NCBI GenBank assembly: GCA_001302245.1
Contig: LGYU01000009.1
Location: 186,001-250,000, forward strand
Source of the DNA: Chitinophagaceae bacterium PMP191F
GTDB taxonomy: Bacteria; Bacteroidota; Bacteroidia; Chitinophagales; Chitinophagaceae
Length of the DNA: 64,000 nt
Direction: 5' to 3'
Both the position numbers and the translations under genes were made by a program. Position 1 is the stretch's first letter; each line of letters starts with the position of its first letter. Below are positions 38,289 through 45,901 of the stretch, piece after piece. The notes under the pieces were generated by a model. It had not been told where the DNA came from. It saw only the letters and a program-made list of their open reading frames with translations, and did not search any database.

Positions 38289-38942
38289 TTCAAGCAGCTA
38301 AAAACATAACTTGCTCTGTTCGGTTGAACAGAAAATCCGCCCTGCGGGACGGATTGGATAAAGCAGAAAAAAACGACTTAGAGCCGTTCCACTTATAGCC
38401 TCTTATCTCCAATGATTTTTCCATTCTCCTGTTGCATTGATGCAACTACAAAATAAGTGCAGCTTTCCCGAAGCATCACCCTGTTGCACACTGCCAAACA
38501 CTGCCACAGAACGCCAATAGCTACCACTTCGCAGCAATGCGATAAAATAACCCGCTCCTTTGTGATAGCATTCAGGCAAGCGTGTTGGCAGGCATTCATT
38601 CCGGTTGGCAGTTCAGAAAGACAGCATACAAGATTGCAGGAACCTAAGAATGTCTGATAGCATTCAGTCCGGCAGGCTGGCACACCTGAAAGAAAGCAGG
38701 ACGGCTTTCATGTTGGGCTGCAAGGTGGCATGACAGCTCACAAAGGAAACGGCTTGCAAGCGTGACAGCAGAAATGCAAGATGGTCGGCACGACAGGCAG
38801 AAAGGTTGTTTGCCTGATAGCCGGAGTTCCATCGGGATAGCATGACAGTATTATTTCATGCAGGATAACACGCTATCAAGAAAGCCATCCCGCAGGATTG
38901 CAGGCAGTACAAACAGAATTAAATTTTAAAACAGAATAGAAA
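38289..38942. other. Gene-free repeat-rich region, probable oriT
   Basis: This 654-base stretch between mobA and traA has no credible gene. It holds an inverted repeat CTGTTC-GGTT-GAACAG (38316-38331), a hairpin AATCCGCCC/GGGACGGATT (38334-38355), two identical copies of TGATAGCATTCAG (38563-38575, 38655-38667), and four near-identical nonamers GCATGACAG, GCGTGACAG, GCACGACAG, GCATGACAG (38728, 38760, 38788, 38840). The place next to mobA and the repeats fit an origin of transfer with accessory-protein binding sites. The nic site cannot be placed from sequence alone. Confidence 0.6.
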
Positions 38943-39710
38943 ATGGAAACAAAAAACAAAACCCGATTCATTGCTTTTTCCAGCCAAAAAGGAGGCGTGG
39001 GTAAAAGCACTTTTACCACCATCACTGCAAGCATACTCCATTACCGCATGGGGTATAACGTGGTCGTATTTGATTGTGATTACCCACAGCACAGTCTTTG
39101 GCAGATGCGGGAACGGGATTTAAAAACGGTGATGAAAAGCGAAATCCTGAAAAGACTGGCGTACCGCCAGTTCACGACCATTAACAAAAAAGCATATCCG
39201 GTATTGCAGAGCAAGGCAGACAATGCTTTAAGGGATGCGGAGGCATTTTTACAATCTTCCGATGTCCCGGTGGATGTGGTTTTCTTCGACTTACCGGGAA
39301 CTGTGAACACCCCCGGCTTGCTCAATACGCTGGCAGGAATGCAACATATCTTTTCACCTATCACGGCAGACCGTGTAGTGATGGAAAGTACATTGAGCTT
39401 TACCGATGTTCTGACCAATGTTTTGATGAAACGGGGACAGACTTGCATCGAAACGATACGGTTATTTTGGAACCAGGTGGACGGACGGGAAAAATCGCAC
39501 CTGTATGAAGCCTATGGAAATATCATCAATGAAGTTGGGCTGCAAACGATGGAAACCCGCATTGCAGACAGCAAACGCTTTCGCAAGGAAAGCGAAGCTA
39601 CCGCAAAGACCGTTTTCCGCTCCACATTATTACCTCCCGATGAAAGATTGATGAAAGCCTGCGGGCTGGATTTGTTTATGGTAGAGTTTTTAAGAACCGT
39701 CAAATTGTAA
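38943..39710 (+). CDS. traA: ParA/MinD-like ATPase TraA
   Basis: A 255-residue P-loop ATPase of the ParA type. The deviant Walker A motif KGGVGKST lies at residues 16-23, followed by VVVFDCDYPQHSLWQMR. It matches TraA of Bacteroidota conjugative elements, first gene of the transfer operon. Its role may be positioning or stabilising the element rather than the channel itself. Confidence 0.93.
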   Translation: METKNKTRFIAFSSQKGGVGKSTFTTITASILHYRMGYNVVVFDCDYPQHSLWQMRERDLKTVMKSEILKRLAYRQFTTINKKAYPVLQSKADNALRDAEAFLQSSDVPVDVVFFDLPGTVNTPGLLNTLAGMQHIFSPITADRVVMESTLSFTDVLTNVLMKRGQTCIETIRLFWNQVDGREKSHLYEAYGNIINEVGLQTMETRIADSKRFRKESEATAKTVFRSTLLPPDERLMKACGLDLFMVEFLRTVKL

Positions 39711-39715
39711 CGGCT

Positions 39716-40129
39716 ATGGAAAATGAGAATAAGAAAAAAACAAATGCCCCGATAGACGAGGCATACATCATGTCCATAATGGCGGGTGAAACAAAAAAGC
39801 CTGAAAAAGCAACGGAGGAACCCCAGGCAGAACAAAAGGAGTTGATAGACGAAAAGCCCGCATCTAAGGAGCGTACCCGTCAAAAGAAAGTTTCCGGGTT
39901 CAGTTACGGTGAGCGTTTCCTCAATGGTCATACCATGACCCGCAGGGGTGATAAAAGCATTTACATCCGGCAGGAATATCACGAACGGCTTTCCCGTATT
40001 GTACAGGTTATCGGTGAGGATAAAATACCCCTGTATGCTTATTTGGACAATATTCTCGAACACCATTTTGAACAGTTTGAGAAAGCCATCACCGATGATT
40101 TTAATGAGAAATTTAAACCCATATTTTAA
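39716..40129 (+). CDS. traB: DUF3408 protein TraB
   Basis: A 137-residue basic protein of the DUF3408 family. The C-terminal part (SIYIRQEYHERLSRIVQVIG, then YLDNILEHHFEQF) looks like a ribbon-helix-helix DNA-binding fold; the N-terminal half is Lys/Glu-rich and likely disordered. It follows traA by five bases, and a ParA-type ATPase next to a small DNA-binding protein resembles a partition pair. Confidence 0.88.
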   Translation: MENENKKKTNAPIDEAYIMSIMAGETKKPEKATEEPQAEQKELIDEKPASKERTRQKKVSGFSYGERFLNGHTMTRRGDKSIYIRQEYHERLSRIVQVIGEDKIPLYAYLDNILEHHFEQFEKAITDDFNEKFKPIF

Positions 40130-40140
40130 AGTATTTGATT

Positions 40141-40779
40141 ATGGAAATAATAATTGTTATCTGCCTGCTGATTGTTATTGTGCTGCTGGCAAAGGATAAA
40201 ATCATCATCAAAAAGGTGGTGAAAAGCAAGCCTCAACATCCTGCGGTAAATCCCGATTTATCGGAAATAATGGGCAAGCCAAAGCCTGTAAAGCGACACA
40301 TAGTGCCAACAAGTGCCACGAAACGCCAATTTGATAAAAAGGCTGATATACCTGATAATTTTGAAGCAGAAACCAACGAAGCAGGTTTTGCGAGGGAAAT
40401 TCCGCAGGAGGAATTGGATGAAGTTTTTGGGAGTGAACCTGTTTCCGATTTTGAGAGTGAGGACGAGGAATGGCAAGAACAGGGATTACCGAACAGCGAC
40501 AATGGGTTTGCCACAGGGGTTACCTACGAGGAACTGACAACCGTGGGGGCATTGCTTCAGCAAGACGTGCTGGAACCTGCCTCTCAACAAAAAGCGGTAG
40601 ACATCGTTCAGCGAATACAGGGAACCGAATTGTTTAGCTTGCTCGAAAACTCCATAGAGGGGGCTTCACGAAAGATTGCGGAGCTGCTGGATAAAAGCCT
40701 CCCCGCCAGAGCGGATTTCAATTCTTCCAACGTGCGGAATAAGGATTTAGAGGGTTTCGACATTGGGGAGTTTGTCTGA
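40141..40779 (+). CDS. traD: Conjugal transfer protein TraD (Bacteroidota type)
   Basis: A 212-residue protein with one N-terminal membrane helix (IIIVICLLIVIVLLA) and an acidic cytosolic part containing IPQEELDEVFG and GTELFSLLENSIEGASRKIA. It matches the TraD proteins that follow DUF3408 in these elements; it is not the F-plasmid TraD. Start ATG at 40141 is preferred over an in-frame TTG. The last codons overlap a terminator hairpin. Confidence 0.85.
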   Translation: MEIIIVICLLIVIVLLAKDKIIIKKVVKSKPQHPAVNPDLSEIMGKPKPVKRHIVPTSATKRQFDKKADIPDNFEAETNEAGFAREIPQEELDEVFGSEPVSDFESEDEEWQEQGLPNSDNGFATGVTYEELTTVGALLQQDVLEPASQQKAVDIVQRIQGTELFSLLENSIEGASRKIAELLDKSLPARADFNSSNVRNKDLEGFDIGEFV

Positions 40780-40798
40780 AAAGACAGCTCCCTTTTGT
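40766..40798 (+). terminator. Terminator at the end of traD
   Basis: GGGAG-TT-TGTCT (40766-40777), a GAAA loop, AGACA-G-CTCCC (40782-40792) and TTTTGTTT form an intrinsic terminator for the plus strand overlapping the traD stop. It ends the traABD transcript immediately before the oppositely oriented defence-like operon. Confidence 0.75.
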
Positions 40799-41599
40799 TT
40801 ATATCGCTTTATCAAGTCTTTTATGAATGTAGGATATGGTATTCAAAATATCCAAAGCCTCGTCTTCGGTAATTTCAAATTTGATTTTAGGTTCGTGCGC
40901 CGTAGAGTTTCTAATTAAGCCAAACATACCTTTAATCAAGTTGCATAATCCTAAATGCTCGCTTCTATCCGTATCCGTTTTTAAGTGATTGATTTTAACC
41001 AACGGATTACTGGTAGAAAATGAAGTTTCTGCTAAAGCATTGCCATCTGCATAAAGCCCGGTCATTTTCCTTAAACGGTCTGCAATACTTTTGGTAGCCT
41101 CAAAAACAGAATGAAAGTAGTTTTCAACCAATAGTTCAGCCTTACAATATTCAAATATCGCAGCATGAACATTCCTGCTTTCCAACTTATGTTTTAAGCG
41201 GCTGGCACGTTGTTCGGCTTCTGCGATTGTTGTAGCTTTTTCAACTAATCTGAATTTACCTTGCTCTGTGAGTTCTGTACCTATAAACGCTAAACGTTTA
41301 TTAACCTCTAATCTGCGGTTATGAAAAATTTCTTCTTTCCCAATATACCGAACAGGTTGCAAAGCATCTTGCACAAATCTTAGTATATGATTTGAACATT
41401 GATTTTTATTCTGCCAATCAGCAAATGCAGAATACAGTCTTCTCCATTTTGTGTTTTGAGGGTCAACATCCGGGATGTTTGCGTTCAATAGAATTTGCCC
41501 TATTTCCGTACCTGTCAAACCATCCGAAGCATCTCCAATAGTTTTACATAATCCCTCCAACACATGCGCTTCAAACATTGGACGTTTAATACTTGCCAT
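40799..41599 (-). CDS. TIGR02391/Ymh family protein with HEPN-type motif
   Basis: A 266-residue protein matching the TIGR02391 (Ymh) family. The C-terminal helical part reads GMFGLIRNSTAHEPKI: Arg230, Asn231 and His235 form the RNxxxH motif of HEPN ribonucleases, which in many toxins and defence proteins cleave RNA. The N-terminal part (GLTGTEIGQILLNANIPDVD) is a helical bundle also seen in the family. It is the last gene of a tight five-gene operon, five bases after the nucleoid-associated protein gene. RNase activity is inferred from the motif only. Confidence 0.85.
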   Translation of the reverse strand: MASIKRPMFEAHVLEGLCKTIGDASDGLTGTEIGQILLNANIPDVDPQNTKWRRLYSAFADWQNKNQCSNHILRFVQDALQPVRYIGKEEIFHNRRLEVNKRLAFIGTELTEQGKFRLVEKATTIAEAEQRASRLKHKLESRNVHAAIFEYCKAELLVENYFHSVFEATKSIADRLRKMTGLYADGNALAETSFSTSNPLVKINHLKTDTDRSEHLGLCNLIKGMFGLIRNSTAHEPKIKFEITEDEALDILNTISYIHKRLDKAI

Positions 41600-41604
41600 A
41601 CTTT

Positions 41605-42651
41605 CTACTTTTCTTCCTCGTAATAGATTTTGTAATACTTCCTACCATCTTTCTCAACACCCTTTTCAATAAGATCTTTATTCCCATGAATATATATGTC
41701 GAAATTTCGGTCAAGTTTTAGTACGCTTTTGAAAACACGAGATTGTTTTTTTACAGCTTGGGAAGATATTGGGAAGCTATCTGCTAATTCTACCTCATTT
41801 TCCTGTCTGTAAGTTTGATCGAACTTTCTAAACGATTCAATAACATTGTTGTCTCCAAACACTTCCTCTTCAAACTCCTCTTTATTAAATGTCTCATTCT
41901 TTTTAAAATAGTCCACAGATCGATTTAAAAAATCAATTTTATCGGCTTTACTCAACTCAAAGTCTTCATCTAATTGCTTTGTTACAAACTGTTTGGCTAT
42001 TCCTAAAAATTGGTTGGTTTGATGGTATTCATCCTTGATAATGCTCACATTAAGAAACTCATCTTTCCAATATTGTGCTTCGTTTGATTTGCTTGCATTA
42101 TCAATAATTAAAATTTTATATCCTGTTTCGGCAGTTGTATTGAAAATCAAACAGCCTTTATCCATGCTTTTCAAATCGAATCCAATTTCATGTACAATAT
42201 TATAATTCGATCTTTGCTTCTTCATCTGAATAAATGGAGAAGGTGTTTCTGATTTGAAAATGCCAAGTACATTAACAACCTCATCTTCTATAATTATATT
42301 GTCGAATAGTGAAATATTGAGTTGCCCTTCTTTTATTTTGGGGTGCATTGACTGTTCATAAAGTAATTTTGCTATACTTTGAGAATTTGAGATAAAAGAA
42401 TTTGGATCTGAAAATATCTGCTTAGCTAAAGTAAACACTTCATTCATCTCAATATTTACTGCATGGGTAAATTTGTAAAGTTCTTCTGTTTTTAAAAGGG
42501 ATAAGAAATATTTTAAAAGATAGTTTTTCGTGTCCGATGCTAAGAGCGATTCTTCATTAGAAAGACTATATTTTTCATCTCGTAATTTATTTCCAATTTG
42601 GTGCGTAATAATTTTCTCTATTTCTACTTGGGTAAAATCTATATTATTCAT
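41605..42651 (-). CDS. 37-kDa nucleoid-associated protein (NA37/NdpA-like)
   Basis: A 348-residue protein of the NA37 family. Family-like segments include VEIEKIITHQIGNKLRDEK at the start, SFISNSQSIAKLLYEQSMHP, and the C-terminal DRNFDIYIHGNKDLIEKGVE. NA37/YejK proteins associate with chromosomal DNA; some phage and mobile elements also carry them. It begins three bases after the preceding gene, so it belongs to the defence-like operon, where it might bind DNA as a sensor or adaptor. That role is inference. Confidence 0.85.
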   Translation of the reverse strand: MNNIDFTQVEIEKIITHQIGNKLRDEKYSLSNEESLLASDTKNYLLKYFLSLLKTEELYKFTHAVNIEMNEVFTLAKQIFSDPNSFISNSQSIAKLLYEQSMHPKIKEGQLNISLFDNIIIEDEVVNVLGIFKSETPSPFIQMKKQRSNYNIVHEIGFDLKSMDKGCLIFNTTAETGYKILIIDNASKSNEAQYWKDEFLNVSIIKDEYHQTNQFLGIAKQFVTKQLDEDFELSKADKIDFLNRSVDYFKKNETFNKEEFEEEVFGDNNVIESFRKFDQTYRQENEVELADSFPISSQAVKKQSRVFKSVLKLDRNFDIYIHGNKDLIEKGVEKDGRKYYKIYYEEEK

Positions 42652-42654
42652 CTT

Positions 42655-43791
42655 TTATGTCGTATGTTGTACAGAATGTGGTTGAGATTTCAGTAAATTA
42701 TATTTTTCCATTTTGAATTTTTCAAATTCTTGTAATAAAAATAACCTCACTTTATCTTTGTTTACTCCTTTATATTCATCTTTAAGATTAACGGTTGAAA
42801 CATCTATTGAAAATTCAATGTTGCTAAGTCGTTTTTTGAAATATCCGTTGAAGCCAAATTGAACTACGCAGTTCCCTTCAGCGGCATGATAGGAAAAATT
42901 GTAAAGAGCTTCAACTGAGGCTAACTCAATATATTTATGATTCTCATTTTCATTAATCAAATAATGTTCATGTAGTGTTTCGCCATTTATTTTTAAAGTA
43001 TTTACTTTACCCGTCATTAACTTGGCAATTTCAATTGGCATTTCCATAGTTCTATCAGGAGCAATATCCAAATCTGTGGCTCTTTGAAATTCAAAAATTT
43101 CAGAACTATCAGTTAGACTTAAAAAAAATTTAATCCTTTCTTCATTTGTGAAATTGCTATACAAGATTCTTTCAACGTCTGTATTTGGTTTAGTATAGTT
43201 TTTACTTTTAAACTCATTAACCAAATGCTTAACACCCAAATCCGCAATTGTTTGAGTTTCAGGAGAGGTGTAAATCATTCTTAGATATACCTTGTCATTT
43301 TCTTGTACCTTCTCTAAGACAATTTCTCCATCATACTCATTTTTAGTTCTATACCAGCCAGAATTATAATTATTCGTTTGACATCTAAATTGCATTTTCA
43401 CTTTGTTTGGATTTCCTTCAACCATTGCAAAATTGGTTTGCGAAATAACAGCCTGTCGTGAATCCGCTGTTCTTATAATTTCCTTTAAATCAATCTTGTC
43501 AGGAACAACTTTAATGAGATCATCTGTATTATGCCAGGCTAAAGGTCTTGAAAGAATTTTTTGGTTTAATTCTTTTCCTCGAATGTTTTCTTTAATATAT
43601 TCAAATTCACTCGGAGAAAGTATTGTTGACAATAAAATTGGATATGTATCATTATTCTTTGAATCCTCTAAATAAATTCCACGCAGTCTGAGCAAGTATT
43701 TCAATTTTGTGTCGGATAATGACGGATGATTTAAAACGTCCTGAAGAGTTGCTCCAAAAGGGATATGCTTATTTACTTCTAACTTTTCCAT
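42655..43791 (-). CDS. GapS4b-like protein
   Basis: A 378-residue protein without recognisable catalytic motif or membrane segment. Its opening (PFGATLQDVLNHPSLSDTKL, LRLRGIYLEDSKNND, STILSPSEFEYIKEN) resembles, from memory, the GapS4b partner of the two-gene GAPS4 anti-phage system. The position four bases after a GapS4a-like nuclease gene strengthens this. The rest of the protein is beta-rich and variable. A homology search is needed to confirm the name; as an alternative it is an uncharacterised sensor or regulator protein. Confidence 0.6.
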   Translation of the reverse strand: MEKLEVNKHIPFGATLQDVLNHPSLSDTKLKYLLRLRGIYLEDSKNNDTYPILLSTILSPSEFEYIKENIRGKELNQKILSRPLAWHNTDDLIKVVPDKIDLKEIIRTADSRQAVISQTNFAMVEGNPNKVKMQFRCQTNNYNSGWYRTKNEYDGEIVLEKVQENDKVYLRMIYTSPETQTIADLGVKHLVNEFKSKNYTKPNTDVERILYSNFTNEERIKFFLSLTDSSEIFEFQRATDLDIAPDRTMEMPIEIAKLMTGKVNTLKINGETLHEHYLINENENHKYIELASVEALYNFSYHAAEGNCVVQFGFNGYFKKRLSNIEFSIDVSTVNLKDEYKGVNKDKVRLFLLQEFEKFKMEKYNLLKSQPHSVQHTT

Positions 43792-43795
43792 AGTA

Positions 43796-44701
43796 CTAAC
43801 GTAAAATAGGGTTATTATAATTTACTACTTCTAACTGCGAAGTAAAAGAGGCATCATTGAATATTTGCTTAATGTTGTTTACCGTTGGCAAATGTTCAGT
43901 TTCTGAATAGTCCGGAAAGCCAATTAATGTCGCTCCTTGTGCATTACAGCCAATATTTTTTGCTATTCCCATGTATTTCATCAAATCATCTCTATCAAAA
44001 TTGTCGATTGCATTTATAATGATAGTTGTTTCATTCTCCTTTGATGCTCTCAATGGTAATATACTTGAGTTAATGTACTGAATCGGCATAACTCTCCCGT
44101 TTCGTGGATTTCGGTCATCATTATTTAGCCCATTGTTGAAATAAACAAAGTCAATATTGTGTAGACGATATTTCAATTGAGCAAAACAAATCGAATCATA
44201 TATGAACTCAATCCGTTTATTGTCAACTAAAAAAATGCCGTCGTGATTTACCCCTGTATTTAACTCAATCCGAGATAATCGACTTACTAAATCGTTCTCA
44301 CCTGTTCCTGAATTGTTCAACCAAAACAAAACACCTCGATCGAAATGTGTGTCAATGTTCTGGTGAAGATTTATTGTGTATTGTTTTAACTCAGACTTTT
44401 TAAAGGATTCAATTGCCTTAGCTAATTCAAGATATCGCTCTTTAAATTGTGTTGTTACTTGTGATACAGGATAAGGATCTGTGCTATATTTTGATGAATA
44501 GATGACATTTTCAATTGTGCTGCTCACCATAGGATTAACGTAATGAAAATATCCATCTATCCCATTTGTTCTTTTTCTGAACTCGGTATCAATACTATCA
44601 ATATCATCATTTCTTAAAGGATTTATCCATCCTATAAGGGCTAAAAAATCCGCTACTACTGTTTCGCCTACTTCTCCTACACGTTTTGAATATTCTCCCA
44701 T
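43796..44701 (-). CDS. GapS4a-like PD-(D/E)XK-type nuclease
   Basis: A 301-residue protein starting MGEYSKRVGEVGETVVADFL, the helix that opens many restriction-endonuclease-fold proteins (Glu10, Glu13). It is followed by GIDG (Asp49) and VIYSSKYS (Lys71), which is the spacing of a PD-(D/E)XK active site with Ser in place of the second acidic residue. The overall look agrees, from memory, with GapS4a of the GAPS4 anti-phage system. It follows the XRE regulator by 20 bases and is coupled to the GapS4b-like gene. Cytosolic; predicted to cleave DNA. Confidence 0.65.
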   Translation of the reverse strand: MGEYSKRVGEVGETVVADFLALIGWINPLRNDDIDSIDTEFRKRTNGIDGYFHYVNPMVSSTIENVIYSSKYSTDPYPVSQVTTQFKERYLELAKAIESFKKSELKQYTINLHQNIDTHFDRGVLFWLNNSGTGENDLVSRLSRIELNTGVNHDGIFLVDNKRIEFIYDSICFAQLKYRLHNIDFVYFNNGLNNDDRNPRNGRVMPIQYINSSILPLRASKENETTIIINAIDNFDRDDLMKYMGIAKNIGCNAQGATLIGFPDYSETEHLPTVNNIKQIFNDASFTSQLEVVNYNNPILR

Positions 44702-44721
44702 AATTTCTATTTAAGTTAAGT

Positions 44722-45057
44722 CTAAGTTTTTTTTCTTCGATAGTATTTGATTTTCTTCTCTACTATTTTTAGGATTTCAAGTCCATCTTCCTCATTAAGA
44801 AGTTGATTAGTGATCTTATCGCTAATGTATCTAACCTTTAGTTCGGACTGGTCAATTTTGAACATTCTTGAAATTCCATCAATGATTTGTTCATTGGCAT
44901 TTCGTTCATTCTTCTCTATTTTACTCAATGTTGACGTATCAATATTCAATTCCGCTGCGACTTTTCTAAGAGGAAGATTCGCTTTTCCCCTTAATGACCG
45001 GACATACTCGCCAAATGATATTCTTTCTAATGTTGACATTGACTTCTTGGACATCAT
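44722..45057 (-). CDS. XRE-family regulator of the defence-like operon
   Basis: A 111-residue single-domain helix-turn-helix protein: LRKVAAELNIDTSTLSKIEK near residues 31-50 is a clear XRE/Cro recognition region. The C-terminus is basic (KKIKYYRRKKT). It is the first gene of the operon and likely controls it. A -7 box ends five bases before the ATG, so the message is probably leaderless. A later in-frame ATG (MSTLERISFGEY) is an alternative start. Confidence 0.88.
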   Translation of the reverse strand: MMSKKSMSTLERISFGEYVRSLRGKANLPLRKVAAELNIDTSTLSKIEKNERNANEQIIDGISRMFKIDQSELKVRYISDKITNQLLNEEDGLEILKIVEKKIKYYRRKKT

Positions 45058-45062
45058 TTGTC

Positions 45063-45070
45063 CAAAAGTA
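45063..45070 (-). promoter_or_regulatory. -7 box (TACTTTTG) of the defence-like operon
   Basis: Exact match to TAnnTTTG on the minus strand, five bases before the XRE start codon; the -33 region is T-rich but not an exact TTTG. The transcript would begin at or beside the ATG. No other promoter is seen inside the operon, whose genes are almost contiguous. Confidence 0.5.
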
Positions 45071-45251
45071 ATAAAATTCTATGATTTGAAAAATATGTAT
45101 TTCATAGGTATCAATTACTCATAACACTGCCACTCACTGCCAAGTAATTCCACTGAAAGACACATCGTTATTGCGCCTCTTTTTTCCTGACACTTTTGTT
45201 CCGAAAGCCCACAGAAAGCGGGAAGTAGAAACAAAATAATTCATTCAGATT

Positions 45252-45557
45252 ATGGAAAGAAGAAAGAAAAAAGTATTGCTGACAGGCGTTGCGTTACTGT
45301 CGGCATTTGGTGTGTTCGCACAGGGAAACGGCAATGCTGGCATTCAGGAAGCAACACAAATGGTAACGGGATATTTTGACCCGGCTACCAAATTGATTTA
45401 TGCCATCGGTGCGGTGGTTGGGTTAATCGGAGGTGTAAAGGTTTACAACAAATTCAGCAGTGGCGACCCGGACACATCGAAAACGGCGGCAAGCTGGTTC
45501 GGTGCGTGTATCTTCTTAATCGTTGCAGCAACCATCCTGCGTTCATTCTTCCTTTAA
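45252..45557 (+). CDS. traE: Conjugative transfer protein TraE (DUF4134)
   Basis: A 101-residue inner-membrane protein with a signal-like N-terminus (VALLSAFGVFAQ) and two hydrophobic segments (LIYAIGAVVGLIGGVKVY; FGACIFLIVAATILRSFFL). This pattern resembles VirB2-type pilins, and DUF4134 TraE is the presumed pilin of these systems. Start follows a 194-base gap after the XRE gene, so it probably has its own promoter. Confidence 0.9.
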   Translation: MERRKKKVLLTGVALLSAFGVFAQGNGNAGIQEATQMVTGYFDPATKLIYAIGAVVGLIGGVKVYNKFSSGDPDTSKTAASWFGACIFLIVAATILRSFFL

Positions 45558-45568
45558 TCCAATGCCCT

Positions 45569-45901
45569 ATGAGTAATTACAACATCAACAAAGGCATTGG
45601 AAGAACCGTAGAGTTCAAAGGGCTGAAAGCACAATACCTGTTCATCTTCGCAGGTGGCTTGCTCGGCGTGCTTATCCTTGTTATGATTATGTACATGGCA
45701 GGCGTAAACTCCTACATCTGCCTGTTCATAGGCGCAGGCGGTGCATCACTGATTGTTTGGAAAACATTCTCATTAAATGGCAAGTACGGCGAACACGGGT
45801 TGATGAAGCTGGGCGCAAAGAAAAAGCATCCCAAATACATCATCAGTCGCAAAGCGGTACATCGCAGTTTAAGGTTCACCTCTAAATCCGATGCCGTATG
45901 A
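45569..45901 (+). CDS. traF: Conjugative transfer protein TraF (DUF4133)
   Basis: A 110-residue DUF4133 protein with two adjacent membrane helices (YLFIFAGGLLGVLILVMIMY; ICLFIGAGGASLIVW), comparable to VirB3 in topology and in its position directly before the VirB4-like ATPase. The ATG at 45569 (MSNYNINKGIGR) is chosen over an upstream TTG. Its stop overlaps the TraG start (ATGA). Confidence 0.9.
   Translation: MSNYNINKGIGRTVEFKGLKAQYLFIFAGGLLGVLILVMIMYMAGVNSYICLFIGAGGASLIVWKTFSLNGKYGEHGLMKLGAKKKHPKYIISRKAVHRSLRFTSKSDAV

Noticed and set aside
38316-38331. CTGT-N8-ACAG sequence like an E. coli LexA box before mobA
   Set aside because: It fits the enterobacterial SOS core by its symmetric arms alone. 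Bacteroidota generally do not use that operator and there is no supporting context, so it is treated as a simple inverted repeat.
38393-38683. Cysteine-rich 96-residue minus-strand open frame in the probable oriT region
   Set aside because: Composition is erratic, no plausible domain, signal or promoter, and the frame runs across the repeats. Better explained as noncoding DNA.
43796-44701. Type II or IV restriction system as an explanation for the nuclease-like gene
   Set aside because: No methyltransferase is in the operon and the giant methylase/helicase at 4855-10362 is a separate element gene. The pairing with a second unknown protein fits GAPS4 better.
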